This document shows, one piece after another, positions 16,000-23,846 of a DNA stretch of 64,000 nt. Origin of the DNA: an uncultured Lachnospiraceae bacterium (GTDB lineage Bacteria > Bacillota > Clostridia > Lachnospirales > Lachnospiraceae). The notes beneath the pieces were generated by a model. The model did no database searches and was not told the origin of the DNA. It saw nothing but the letters and a program-made list of their open reading frames with translations. Positions within the stretch are counted from its first letter, which is position 1, and each line of letters begins with the position of its first letter. The DNA is taken from the NCBI GenBank assembly GCA_934364805.1, contig CAKRMH010000007.1, positions 75,085-139,084 of the forward strand. The letters run 5' to 3'. A program made the position numbers and the translations under genes.

Positions 16000-17190
16000 T
16001 AACAGCATTAAGAAACAATCCAGATAGCAATCGGCGAGAGTTGCTGCTGGGACGGTTTCTTTGGCTATAATATCGACACTGCCAAGCAGACGCTTTCCAA
16101 TATGAAATTCGATGCATCCGATGGTGTCTCCTTTTTTGACAGGTGCCTCCAGTGAATCCGGGATGTGAAGTTCTTTTGTGATTTCTTCAGAAGAGCTTCC
16201 ATCTGTGATCACATATTGAAAAGGAGAAGCATAGGCGAGACCGATGGAATCCTGCTTTCCTCTGGAAACTGCAAGGTCCGGTAATTTTGAATCCAGGGGA
16301 TCGGAATAGACATGACAATGGGTGAAACCGTAGTCGAGAAGGGTAACGGCTTCTTTGTTGCGGATTTTGGAATTTTCTTCTGCCATGACAACTGCGATCA
16401 GATTGATATGATCACGTGTTGCTGTAGCTGAAAGACAAAAGCCGGACTGGCTGGTATAGCCCGTTTTTAATCCGGTGCAATCGCTGTATTGCCTCAGTAA
16501 TTTATTGGTATTGGTGAGTCCGAAATCAGAAGTCCCTTTTCGGGTTGTGTGCGTAATGTGATCCATCCAGATCGTGCAGTAATCGTGTATTTGCGGATGG
16601 TTATTTGATAATTCCCTGGACATAAGGGCAATATCATGGGCACTGGTAAGATGACCGTCGGCTTCCAGACCGCAGCAGTTGACAAACGTAGTGTCATTCA
16701 TATTCAGTTTTTTGGCTTTTTCGTTCATGTGGGCAACAAAAGCATCTTCGCTTCCATCTATGTATTCTGCCATCGCAACGGCTGCGTCATTTGCACTTGC
16801 AATACTGATACATTTGATCAGATCATTTACAGTCTGGGTTTCACCGGCTTCCAGATAGACCTGGGAACCGCCCATTTCGGAGGCATGCTCGGACACGGTA
16901 ACGGTATCGTCAGAATGAATCTGCCCGTTATCAAGTGCTTCAAAGATAAGAAGAAGGGTCATGATCTTTGTCACACTGGCAGGGCGGAGACGTTCATGGG
17001 AGTTCTTTTCGTAGAGAATCGTACCGGTATCTGCTTCCATTAATATCGCTGAAGGGGCTGCAAGTGAAAGTGCGTCTTCGGAATCTGCGGTATTTTCAGA
17101 ATCAGCTTCTGCGGCAAAGCAGATGGAAGCATTGCAGGTAAGCTGGGAAAGTATAAGAAATAAGGCTAGTAAGGCTGAAATATATTTCAT
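15991..17190 (-). CDS. Serine-type D-Ala-D-Ala carboxypeptidase (DacF/PBP5 type), copy 1
   Basis: Low-molecular-weight penicillin-binding protein that trims the terminal D-Ala from peptidoglycan stem peptides outside the membrane. The SxxK motif (PASVTKIM), SxN (IASANDAAV) and KTG (GLKTGYTSQSG) are all present. A signal peptide spans about residues 1-27, and the short C-terminal end is hydrophobic, possibly the membrane anchor. I chose ATG 17190 because GGAGG lies 8 nt before it; a longer frame from 17205 lacks a site. It is divergent from scpA and convergent with cls. The symbol is left empty because a second family member lies at 18750. Confidence 0.94.
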   Translation of the reverse strand: MKYISALLALFLILSQLTCNASICFAAEADSENTADSEDALSLAAPSAILMEADTGTILYEKNSHERLRPASVTKIMTLLLIFEALDNGQIHSDDTVTVSEHASEMGGSQVYLEAGETQTVNDLIKCISIASANDAAVAMAEYIDGSEDAFVAHMNEKAKKLNMNDTTFVNCCGLEADGHLTSAHDIALMSRELSNNHPQIHDYCTIWMDHITHTTRKGTSDFGLTNTNKLLRQYSDCTGLKTGYTSQSGFCLSATATRDHINLIAVVMAEENSKIRNKEAVTLLDYGFTHCHVYSDPLDSKLPDLAVSRGKQDSIGLAYASPFQYVITDGSSSEEITKELHIPDSLEAPVKKGDTIGCIEFHIGKRLLGSVDIIAKETVPAATLADCYLDCFLMLLLK

Positions 17191-17340
17191 ATTTGTCTCC
17201 TCCAATCAATACAATATATAGGATAGGCTCATCCAATATGTGACTAAATATGGAAAATTGCTTGAAATTTGAGATTCTACAAGTTAAAATGTTATGTGTT
17301 ATATCTGCCTTTTGATAAACAGATGGGGTAATGAGAAGAT

Positions 17341-18090
17341 ATGGAATTAAATGTAAAACTGCAGGTGTTTGAGGGCCCGCTTGACCTTCTTTTACATTTG
17401 CTGGAAAAGAATAAAGTAAATATATACGATATTCCAATTGTTGAGATTACAAGTCAGTATATGGAATATATTGAGGAAATGAAAAGACAGGATCTGAATG
17501 TCATGAGTGAATTCCTTGTAATGGCTGCGACACTGATCGATATCAAGTCCAGGATGCTTCTTCCAAAAGATCCAAAACAGGAAGAGGAGGAGGAAGATCC
17601 GCGTGCGGAGCTTGTCCAGCAGCTTTTGGAATATAAAATGTATAAGTGCATGGCTTTTGAATTGAAGGACAGACAGATCGATGCGGAAAAGATCATGTAT
17701 AAAACACCTACGATTCCAAAAGAGGTAATGGCGTATGAAGAACCGGTTGATTTACAGGAACTGATGTCGGATGTGACGCTGGCCAGACTGAATGAGATCT
17801 ATAAAAGCATCATGAAAAAACAGGCGGACAAGATTGATCCGGTGCGTTCCAAATTTGGAAAGATCGAGAAAGAAGAGGTCTCTCTGGAAGACAAGATGGT
17901 ATACCTGGAAGAATATGCCATGAATCATGAGCATTTCAGTTTCCGGAATCTGCTTGAAACACAGGCAGGTAAGATTGAGATCATTGTTACATTTCTGGCA
18001 ATCCTTGAGCTTATGAAAACCGGGAAAATCATGATTTCCCAGGAATATATATTTGATGATATTAAAATAAAATCCAAAATTGCGGCATAA
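17341..18090 (+). CDS. scpA: Segregation and condensation protein A
   Basis: Kleisin subunit of the bacterial SMC-ScpAB condensin, linking the SMC heads during chromosome segregation. The 249-residue length is typical. The N-terminal ScpA block FEGPLDLLLHLLEKNKVNIYDIPI, the central SEFLVMAATLIDIKSRMLLP block and the C-terminal winged-helix region FLAILELMKTGKIMISQEYIFDDI are visible. scpB follows 20 nt downstream as expected. Confidence 0.97.
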   Translation: MELNVKLQVFEGPLDLLLHLLEKNKVNIYDIPIVEITSQYMEYIEEMKRQDLNVMSEFLVMAATLIDIKSRMLLPKDPKQEEEEEDPRAELVQQLLEYKMYKCMAFELKDRQIDAEKIMYKTPTIPKEVMAYEEPVDLQELMSDVTLARLNEIYKSIMKKQADKIDPVRSKFGKIEKEEVSLEDKMVYLEEYAMNHEHFSFRNLLETQAGKIEIIVTFLAILELMKTGKIMISQEYIFDDIKIKSKIAA

Positions 18091-18110
18091 CACCGCCTGA
18101 CAGGGGCAAT

Positions 18111-18680
18111 ATGAGTAATGTAAATTATGAAGCAGCAATCGAAGCAATCCTTTTTACAATGGGCAATTCCGTTGAACTGGAGCAGATTGCAGATGCATTG
18201 GAACTTGATAAAAAGAAAACAAAAAAAATCATAGAAAACATGATGGAACAGTATAAGGATGATAACAGGGGAATCCAGATCATGGAATTAGACGGTTCCT
18301 ATCAGATGTGTACCAAAACAGAGATGTATGAGTATCTGATCCGTATTGCAAAACAACCGAAAAAGAGAGTGCTTACGGATGTTTTGCTTGAAACGCTTTC
18401 TATTATCGCATACAAGCAGCCGGTTACAAGAATGGAAGTAGAGAAGATCCGCGGAGTATCGTGCGGACATGCGATCAGCCGTCTGATCGATTATAATCTG
18501 GTCTGTGAACTTGGAAGACTGGATGCACCCGGGAAACCATTACTTTTCGGGACAACAGAAGATTTTTTGAGAAGTTTCGGAGTAAATTCAATTGAGGATC
18601 TTCCGGTCCTGAATCCGGTACAGATTGAAGAATTTAAGCAGGAAGCGGAAGAAGAGATGCATGTTAAGATGGACATCTGA
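18111..18680 (+). CDS. scpB: Segregation and condensation protein B
   Basis: Second non-SMC partner of the SMC complex; two winged-helix domains that dimerise and bind ScpA. The 189-residue protein opens with EAAIEAILFTMGNSVELEQIADAL and contains the TDVLLETLSIIAYKQPVTRMEVEKIRGVSC signature, then GRLDAPGKPLLFGTTEDFLRSFG. It forms a two-gene unit with scpA. The next gene, a D,D-carboxypeptidase, follows after 69 nt with no clear terminator between. Confidence 0.97.
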   Translation: MSNVNYEAAIEAILFTMGNSVELEQIADALELDKKKTKKIIENMMEQYKDDNRGIQIMELDGSYQMCTKTEMYEYLIRIAKQPKKRVLTDVLLETLSIIAYKQPVTRMEVEKIRGVSCGHAISRLIDYNLVCELGRLDAPGKPLLFGTTEDFLRSFGVNSIEDLPVLNPVQIEEFKQEAEEEMHVKMDI

Positions 18681-18721
18681 CCGCAAGAACTGTAATTATG
18701 AATAATGGACATACCGTAGGT

Positions 18722-18752
18722 CATATATATTTCAAAAAACGGAATATATATG
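18722..18752 (+). repeat. Inverted repeat covering the start codon of dac copy 2
   Basis: CATATATATTTC (18722-18733), a 7-nt loop, and GGAATATATATG (18741-18752): 11 of 12 pairs. The right arm includes the ATG at 18750. No ribosome site of usual strength is visible in front of this start. Confidence 0.6.
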
Positions 18753-19976
18753 GCTTCTTTTTATAAATGGAAACAAACAATCGCATTTCTGTTATCGTTT
18801 CTGCTTTTATTATCCATTGTGCCACAAGAACATATTTATGCAGATGTGATCCGGGAATCGGAATTGTATTCGAAATCCTGTGTCCTTATGGATGGGGAAA
18901 GCGGAAGAATCCTTTATGGGAAAAATGCAGATCTGCCACTTGCAAATGCAAGTACAACAAAAATACTTACGTGTATAGTAGCTCTTGAATACGGTGATAT
19001 GGATGGAACAGTTACCATATCGGAAAATGCGTGCGGGCAGCCGAAGGTACACCTCGGAATGCACAAGGACCAGCAATTCCGGATCAAAGACCTGCTCTAT
19101 GGCCTGATGCTGGAATCATTCAATGACTGTGCGGTTGCTATCGCAGAGTACATATCTGGTTCTGTAGAAGATTTTGCAGTTCTGATGAATACGAAAGCAG
19201 AAGAAATAGGCTGCAAAGACAGTTATTTTATAACACCGAACGGACTGGATGCCAAAAATGACAAGGGATTTCATCATACTACGGCAGCGGATCTTGGACG
19301 GATCATGAGATATTGTGCATGGGAATCCGATAAATCTGCGGAATTTCTGGAGATTACGCAGACAGCAAATTACAGTTTTTGTGATTCCGATGGCAAAAAT
19401 TATCAGTGTACGAATCATAATGCTTTTTTAAATATGATGAATGGTGTCATTTCTGGAAAGACCGGTTTTACCGGAAATGCAGGATATTGTTATGTGGCTG
19501 CACTCGAATTGGACGGGAAAAAGCTATGCATTGCGCTTCTTGCATGTGGCTGGCCGAATAACAAAACGTATAAGTGGAGTGATGCAAAAAAACTTTTTCA
19601 GTATGGACTTGATCATTACGAAAAAAAGAATATTATCAGTACTCCGGAACTGGATTCTGTTGTTGTGAAAAATGGATTTGAACCGTCTGCCAGTCTGGAA
19701 AAATGGGGGACAGATATAGAATTTATCCCGCAGGCAGAAATAGAGAAGAAAGAAGCCTGGTATCTGGTGTCAGAAGAAGATCAGATCCGGACGGATGTTG
19801 AACTGATGCCGGAAATGACACTGCCGGTAAAGCGCAACACTCAGATTGGGAAAGTACGGATTCTGATCAATGATCAGGTAATGGAAGAGTATGCTCTTAT
19901 CGCAGGAAAAACCGTGGAACCATGGACATTTGCAGAACTTTTCTACAGTATCATGATGAAGTTTCTTTTCCTGTAA
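18750..19976 (+). CDS. Serine-type D-Ala-D-Ala carboxypeptidase, copy 2
   Basis: A 408-residue relative of the carboxypeptidase at 15991, with signal peptide (hydrophobic 9-24), active site NASTTKIL (SxxK), SFNDCAVAIAEY (SxN) and SGKTGFTGNAG (KTG). The C-terminal PBP5-type beta domain spans about 280-380, and the final residues LFYSIMMKFLFL look like an amphipathic or membrane anchor. It trims D-Ala from stem peptides at the outer face of the membrane. It lies downstream of scpB in the same direction and may be read with it; the start codon sits in a hairpin. Confidence 0.93.
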   Translation: MASFYKWKQTIAFLLSFLLLLSIVPQEHIYADVIRESELYSKSCVLMDGESGRILYGKNADLPLANASTTKILTCIVALEYGDMDGTVTISENACGQPKVHLGMHKDQQFRIKDLLYGLMLESFNDCAVAIAEYISGSVEDFAVLMNTKAEEIGCKDSYFITPNGLDAKNDKGFHHTTAADLGRIMRYCAWESDKSAEFLEITQTANYSFCDSDGKNYQCTNHNAFLNMMNGVISGKTGFTGNAGYCYVAALELDGKKLCIALLACGWPNNKTYKWSDAKKLFQYGLDHYEKKNIISTPELDSVVVKNGFEPSASLEKWGTDIEFIPQAEIEKKEAWYLVSEEDQIRTDVELMPEMTLPVKRNTQIGKVRILINDQVMEEYALIAGKTVEPWTFAELFYSIMMKFLFL

Positions 19977-19989
19977 ATCGCTATTATTG

Positions 19990-20018
19990 TTGAAAATGAT
20001 ATGGAAAACTTATATAAT
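19990..20018 (+). promoter_or_regulatory. Promoter of the decarboxylase operon
   Basis: TTGAAA (19990-19995), 17-nt spacer, TATAAT (20013-20018). It lies 46 nt upstream of the first gene of the five-gene unit, with GGAGGG as ribosome site. Confidence 0.75.
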
Positions 20019-20063
20019 GAAAACATAGATATATATTAATCTAAACATAATGGAGGGCATAAA

Positions 20064-21500
20064 ATGAGTAGTAACAAAGAGAACTTGGCAATGCAACGTA
20101 TTGCTAAGTTGGTCGACGAGAACAGTTTTATGGAAATTGGTTCTCATGTAACCGCACGCAGCACAGATTTTAATCTGAGCGCGGATCAGACACCTTCCGA
20201 TGGTGTGATCACCGGTCATGGATTAGTTGATGGCAATCTGGTATTTATTTACAGCCAGGATGCTGCTGTCCTTGGTGGTACGATCGGAGAGATGCATGCA
20301 AAGAAAATTGCATCCGTATACGATATGGCAATGAAGATGGGCGCACCAGTCGTTGGATTCGTTGACTGTGGAGGAATCCGCCTTCAGGAATCTGTAGATG
20401 CACTGGACGGATTTGGACAGATCTATGCAAAAGAAGTGGCTGCATCAGGTGTAGTTCCACAGATCTGTGGTGTATTTGGTAATTGCGGAGGAGGACTGGC
20501 AGTTGTGCCTGCCTTATGTGATTTTGCTTTCATTGAAGAATCAAACGGCAAAATGTTTATGAATTCTCCGGATTCCATTAAAGGAAACCGCATTGAGAAG
20601 TGCGACACATCATCAGCAAAATTCCAGAGCGAGGAAAATGGCTGCATTGACCGCTATGGAAGTGAAGATGAGATCATTGCAGAGATCCGTTCTCTTATCA
20701 CAATGCTTCCTCTGAACAATGAAGGGGATGTTTATACGGAAGAATGTGAGGATGATTTAAACCGTATCTGTAACAATATGGATACCATGAAAGGCGATCC
20801 AAGATATTTATTGTCTGAGATCTCAGATGGACATGTATTCTTTGAGACCAGATCAGAGTATGCCAAGAATATGGTTACCGGTTTCTTTAAATTAAACGGA
20901 ATGACAGTTGGTGCTGTTGCAAACTGCACAGAAGTTTACGATGAAGAGGGAAATAAGACTGAAGAATTTTCAAATTCTCTTTCTGCCCGTGGATGCGAGA
21001 AAGCAGCTGAATTCGTACAATTTTGTGATGCATTTTCAATCCCTGTACTGACATTGACCAATGTGAGTGGATTTAATCCATGCAAATGCACGGAAAAGAG
21101 ACTTGCAAAAGCGCTTGCGAGAATGACTTATGCATTTGCAAATGCAACAACTGCAAAAGTAAACCTTATCACAGGTGAAGCATATGGCAGTGCATATGTT
21201 TCCATGAATTCCAAATCAATCGGTGCAGATCTTGTATATGCATGGAATGATGCAAAAGTTGGAATGATGGATGCAGATCTTGCAGTTAAGATCATGTATC
21301 CGGATGCAAAGGCAGATGAACTATCCAAGAAGGCTGCTGAATATGAAAAACTTCAGTCTACTGCAGAGGCTGCTGCCCGCAGAGGATACGTAGATCGTCT
21401 GATTGCACCGGAGGATTCCAGAAAATATCTCGTTGCGGCATTTGAAATGCTTTATACCAAATACGTAAACGAGCCGGAAAAGAAACATGGCACAAAGTAG
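20064..21500 (+). CDS. Acyl-CoA carboxyltransferase subunit (MmdA/12S type)
   Basis: Carboxyltransferase of the crotonase-like fold that moves CO2 between biotin and an acyl-CoA, as in methylmalonyl-CoA decarboxylase alpha or the transcarboxylase 12S subunit. The 478 residues contain the N-terminal half with SQDAAVLGGTIGEMHAKKI and CGGIRLQESVDAL, oxyanion glycines FGNCGGGLAVVPALCDF, and the C-terminal half with GEAYGSAYVSMNSKSIGADLVYAWNDAKVGMMD. It is somewhat shorter than the usual 510-530. It is the first gene of the operon with oadG, a biotin carrier, oadB and oadA. The acyl-CoA substrate (propionyl/methylmalonyl, glutaconyl or other) cannot be told from sequence reading. Confidence 0.88.
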   Translation: MSSNKENLAMQRIAKLVDENSFMEIGSHVTARSTDFNLSADQTPSDGVITGHGLVDGNLVFIYSQDAAVLGGTIGEMHAKKIASVYDMAMKMGAPVVGFVDCGGIRLQESVDALDGFGQIYAKEVAASGVVPQICGVFGNCGGGLAVVPALCDFAFIEESNGKMFMNSPDSIKGNRIEKCDTSSAKFQSEENGCIDRYGSEDEIIAEIRSLITMLPLNNEGDVYTEECEDDLNRICNNMDTMKGDPRYLLSEISDGHVFFETRSEYAKNMVTGFFKLNGMTVGAVANCTEVYDEEGNKTEEFSNSLSARGCEKAAEFVQFCDAFSIPVLTLTNVSGFNPCKCTEKRLAKALARMTYAFANATTAKVNLITGEAYGSAYVSMNSKSIGADLVYAWNDAKVGMMDADLAVKIMYPDAKADELSKKAAEYEKLQSTAEAAARRGYVDRLIAPEDSRKYLVAAFEMLYTKYVNEPEKKHGTK

Positions 21501-21513
21501 AAAGGTGAGGTTT

Positions 21514-22236
21514 ATGAAAAAGAAATTAGCATTGATTCTGAGCCTTTGCTTTATTCTGCTGACACTGGGTGCTTGTGGGACAGATCCGAAAGATGTAGAT
21601 TATAACGGAGTAAGTTATAATCAGTTGCAGGATTATTCGGCAAATCTTATTTCTTCCCTGACCGGATATAGCAGCAGCGATCTGGATTCGCTTCTCTCTG
21701 ACAGCAGCAGTCTGGATGAAAAAACAAGCAATATGGTTCAGAAATGGAAAGAGACAGTTGCAGATATTGGAGATTATCAGGGAACAGGAGAGTTTTCCGT
21801 TGATAAATCCGGAAACACACTGACAACAGATCAGATTCTTCATTTTGAAAAAAGAGATGTCGATTTTCAGGTAGTTATTAATTACACGGATATGTCAATC
21901 ACCGGATATTCGGTTGAGCCGGTGTACAGCCTTGGGGAAAAGATGGAAAAGGCAGGAATGAACACGGTTATTTCCATGTGTGTAGTATTTGCAGTGCTCA
22001 TTTTGATCAGTCTGATTATCTATGCATTTAAGATTTTCCCATATCTTGAGAAAAAGAAACAGGAAAAATCCGAACCGTCTGTTGCAAAGGACCCGGTTGT
22101 TACACAGATCGAGCAGAAAGAAGAACAGCAGCTGGCAGATGATAACGAACTGGTTGCAGTTATTGCAGCTGCAATTGCAGCAAGCACAGGAACTTCTACA
22201 AGTGACTTTGTAGTTCGTTCAATTAATAGAAGATAA
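21514..22236 (+). CDS. OadG-family gamma subunit with N-terminal lipoprotein ectodomain
   Basis: Small membrane subunit of Na+-pumping decarboxylases, here 240 residues instead of the usual 80-130. The N-terminus is a lipoprotein signal (LILSLCFILLTLGAC, lipobox Cys near 22). It is followed by an extracytoplasmic domain of about 120 residues resembling DUF3887-type folds, one transmembrane segment (about 150-175), a charged linker and a C-terminal OadG-like helix ELVAVIAAAIAAS. ATG 21514 was chosen because AGGTGA at 21502-21507 precedes it; the in-frame ATG 21487 lies inside the preceding gene. The tail probably docks to the carboxyltransferase. The lipoprotein part is unusual. Confidence 0.8.
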   Translation: MKKKLALILSLCFILLTLGACGTDPKDVDYNGVSYNQLQDYSANLISSLTGYSSSDLDSLLSDSSSLDEKTSNMVQKWKETVADIGDYQGTGEFSVDKSGNTLTTDQILHFEKRDVDFQVVINYTDMSITGYSVEPVYSLGEKMEKAGMNTVISMCVVFAVLILISLIIYAFKIFPYLEKKKQEKSEPSVAKDPVVTQIEQKEEQQLADDNELVAVIAAAIAASTGTSTSDFVVRSINRR

Positions 22237-22253
22237 TTCAGGAGGACTTTGAA

Positions 22254-22625
22254 ATGAAAAATTATACAATTACTGTGAACGGAAACGTTTATGACGTTAC
22301 GGTAGAAGAGAATGGAACATCGGCAGCTACAGCACCTGCAGCACCAAAAAGAACAGCAGCTGCACCTGCAGCGCCAGCCGCAAAACCAGCAGCGAATGCC
22401 GGAGCAGGAAGCATTAAGATCGAGGCCGGAGCAGCTGGAAAGGTATTTAAATTAGAGAAAAATGTCGGAGATGCAGTGAAAAAAGGAGATACTGTTTTAA
22501 TCCTTGAAATCATGAAAATGGAGACTCCGGTTGTTGCTCCACAGGACGGCGTTGTCGCAAGCGTTGATGTAGCTGTTGGAGACGCTGTAGAATCCGGAGC
22601 GCTGCTTGCAACGTTAAACGAATAA
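22254..22625 (+). CDS. Biotin carboxyl carrier protein of the decarboxylase/transcarboxylase
   Basis: A 123-residue protein with an N-terminal strand region (MKNYTITVNGNVYDVTVEE), a flexible Ala/Pro linker (about 25-50) and a biotinyl domain whose EIMKMETP motif places the biotinylated lysine at residue 88. It corresponds to the 1.3S subunit or MmdC and shuttles the carboxyl group between the carboxyltransferases and the membrane beta subunit. An AGGAGG site lies directly upstream, and oadB follows after 18 nt. Sure on family; partners are inferred from the operon. Confidence 0.94.
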   Translation: MKNYTITVNGNVYDVTVEENGTSAATAPAAPKRTAAAPAAPAAKPAANAGAGSIKIEAGAAGKVFKLEKNVGDAVKKGDTVLILEIMKMETPVVAPQDGVVASVDVAVGDAVESGALLATLNE

Positions 22626-22643
22626 TCCGAGGAGGTAGTTATT

Positions 22644-23792
22644 GTGAGTTACGTAGGTGAAACATTATCAAACCTCCTACATCAGACAGCTTTTTTTAAC
22701 CTGACATGGGGAAATTATGTGATGATCGCAGTTGCATGTATTTTCCTGTTTCTGGCGATAAAAAAAGGATATGAGCCATTACTTTTAGTCCCGATTGCTT
22801 TTGGTATGCTTCTGGTAAATATCTATCCGGATATCATTGCATCACCGGAGGAGACAAGCAATGGCGTAGGCGGTTTACTTTATTATTTTTATACACTGGA
22901 TGAATGGTCGATTCTTCCGTCACTGATTTTCCTTGGAGTAGGAGCGATGACTGACTTTGGTCCGCTGATTGCGAACCCGATCAGCTTCCTTCTTGGAGCA
23001 GCTGCCCAGTTTGGTATTTTCTCCGCTTATTTCCTTGCAATCATTCTTGGATTTAATGATAAAGCTGCAGCCGCAGTTTCTATCATTGGAGGAGCAGACG
23101 GACCAACATCGATCTTCCTTGCTGGAAAGCTTGGTCAGACCGGATTGATGGGACCGATTGCAGTAGCCGCATATTCTTATATGGCTCTTGTACCGATCAT
23201 CCAGCCACCAATTATGAAATTATTTACAACGAAAAAAGAACGTGCGATCAAGATGGAGAATCTCCGTCCGGTAAGTAAAAAGGAGAGAATTCTTTTCCCA
23301 ATCGTTGTTACGATTATTGTATGTACGATCCTTCCTACAACCGCACCGCTTGTTGGTATGCTGATGCTCGGTAATTTATTCCGTGAATGCGGAGTGGTTC
23401 GTCAGTTACAGGAAACAGCATCCAATGCACTTATGTATATTGTCGTAATTCTTTTGGGAACATCAGTAGGTGCAACAACCAGTGCGGAGGCATTCTTAAA
23501 CTGGAGCACGATCAAGATCGTTATTCTCGGCCTTGTCGCTTTTATGGTTGGAACAGCAGCCGGAGTACTGTTTGGTAAGCTGTTATGTTTCATTACAAAA
23601 GGCAAGATCAATCCTTTGATCGGTTCGGCAGGTGTATCTGCTGTACCAATGGCTGCACGTGTATCTCAGAAAGTAGGTGCAGAAGAAGATCCGACCAACT
23701 TCCTGTTAATGCATGCAATGGGACCAAACGTTGCCGGTGTTATCGGAACTGCAGTTGCAGCCGGATGTTTCATGGCAATTTTTGGAATTTAA
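22644..23792 (+). CDS. oadB: Sodium ion-translocating decarboxylase beta subunit
   Basis: Integral membrane subunit that decarboxylates carboxybiotin and pumps Na+ outward. The 382-residue protein has about nine or more hydrophobic segments and the family signatures FLGVGAMTDFGPLI (conserved Asp of the Na+ site), SIIGGADGPTSIF, and the second-half SAVPMAARVSQ and MHAMGPNVAGVIG motifs. The start is GTG 22644, positioned after GGAGGTAG. The protein is the same family for oxaloacetate, methylmalonyl-CoA and glutaconyl-CoA decarboxylases, so the substrate is not decided by it. Confidence 0.95.
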   Translation: MSYVGETLSNLLHQTAFFNLTWGNYVMIAVACIFLFLAIKKGYEPLLLVPIAFGMLLVNIYPDIIASPEETSNGVGGLLYYFYTLDEWSILPSLIFLGVGAMTDFGPLIANPISFLLGAAAQFGIFSAYFLAIILGFNDKAAAAVSIIGGADGPTSIFLAGKLGQTGLMGPIAVAAYSYMALVPIIQPPIMKLFTTKKERAIKMENLRPVSKKERILFPIVVTIIVCTILPTTAPLVGMLMLGNLFRECGVVRQLQETASNALMYIVVILLGTSVGATTSAEAFLNWSTIKIVILGLVAFMVGTAAGVLFGKLLCFITKGKINPLIGSAGVSAVPMAARVSQKVGAEEDPTNFLLMHAMGPNVAGVIGTAVAAGCFMAIFGI

Positions 23793-23846
23793 GTAAACTC
23801 TGTTTTTCAGGGTGATTCGATGTTTAGTATTTAGGAGGATAAATCA

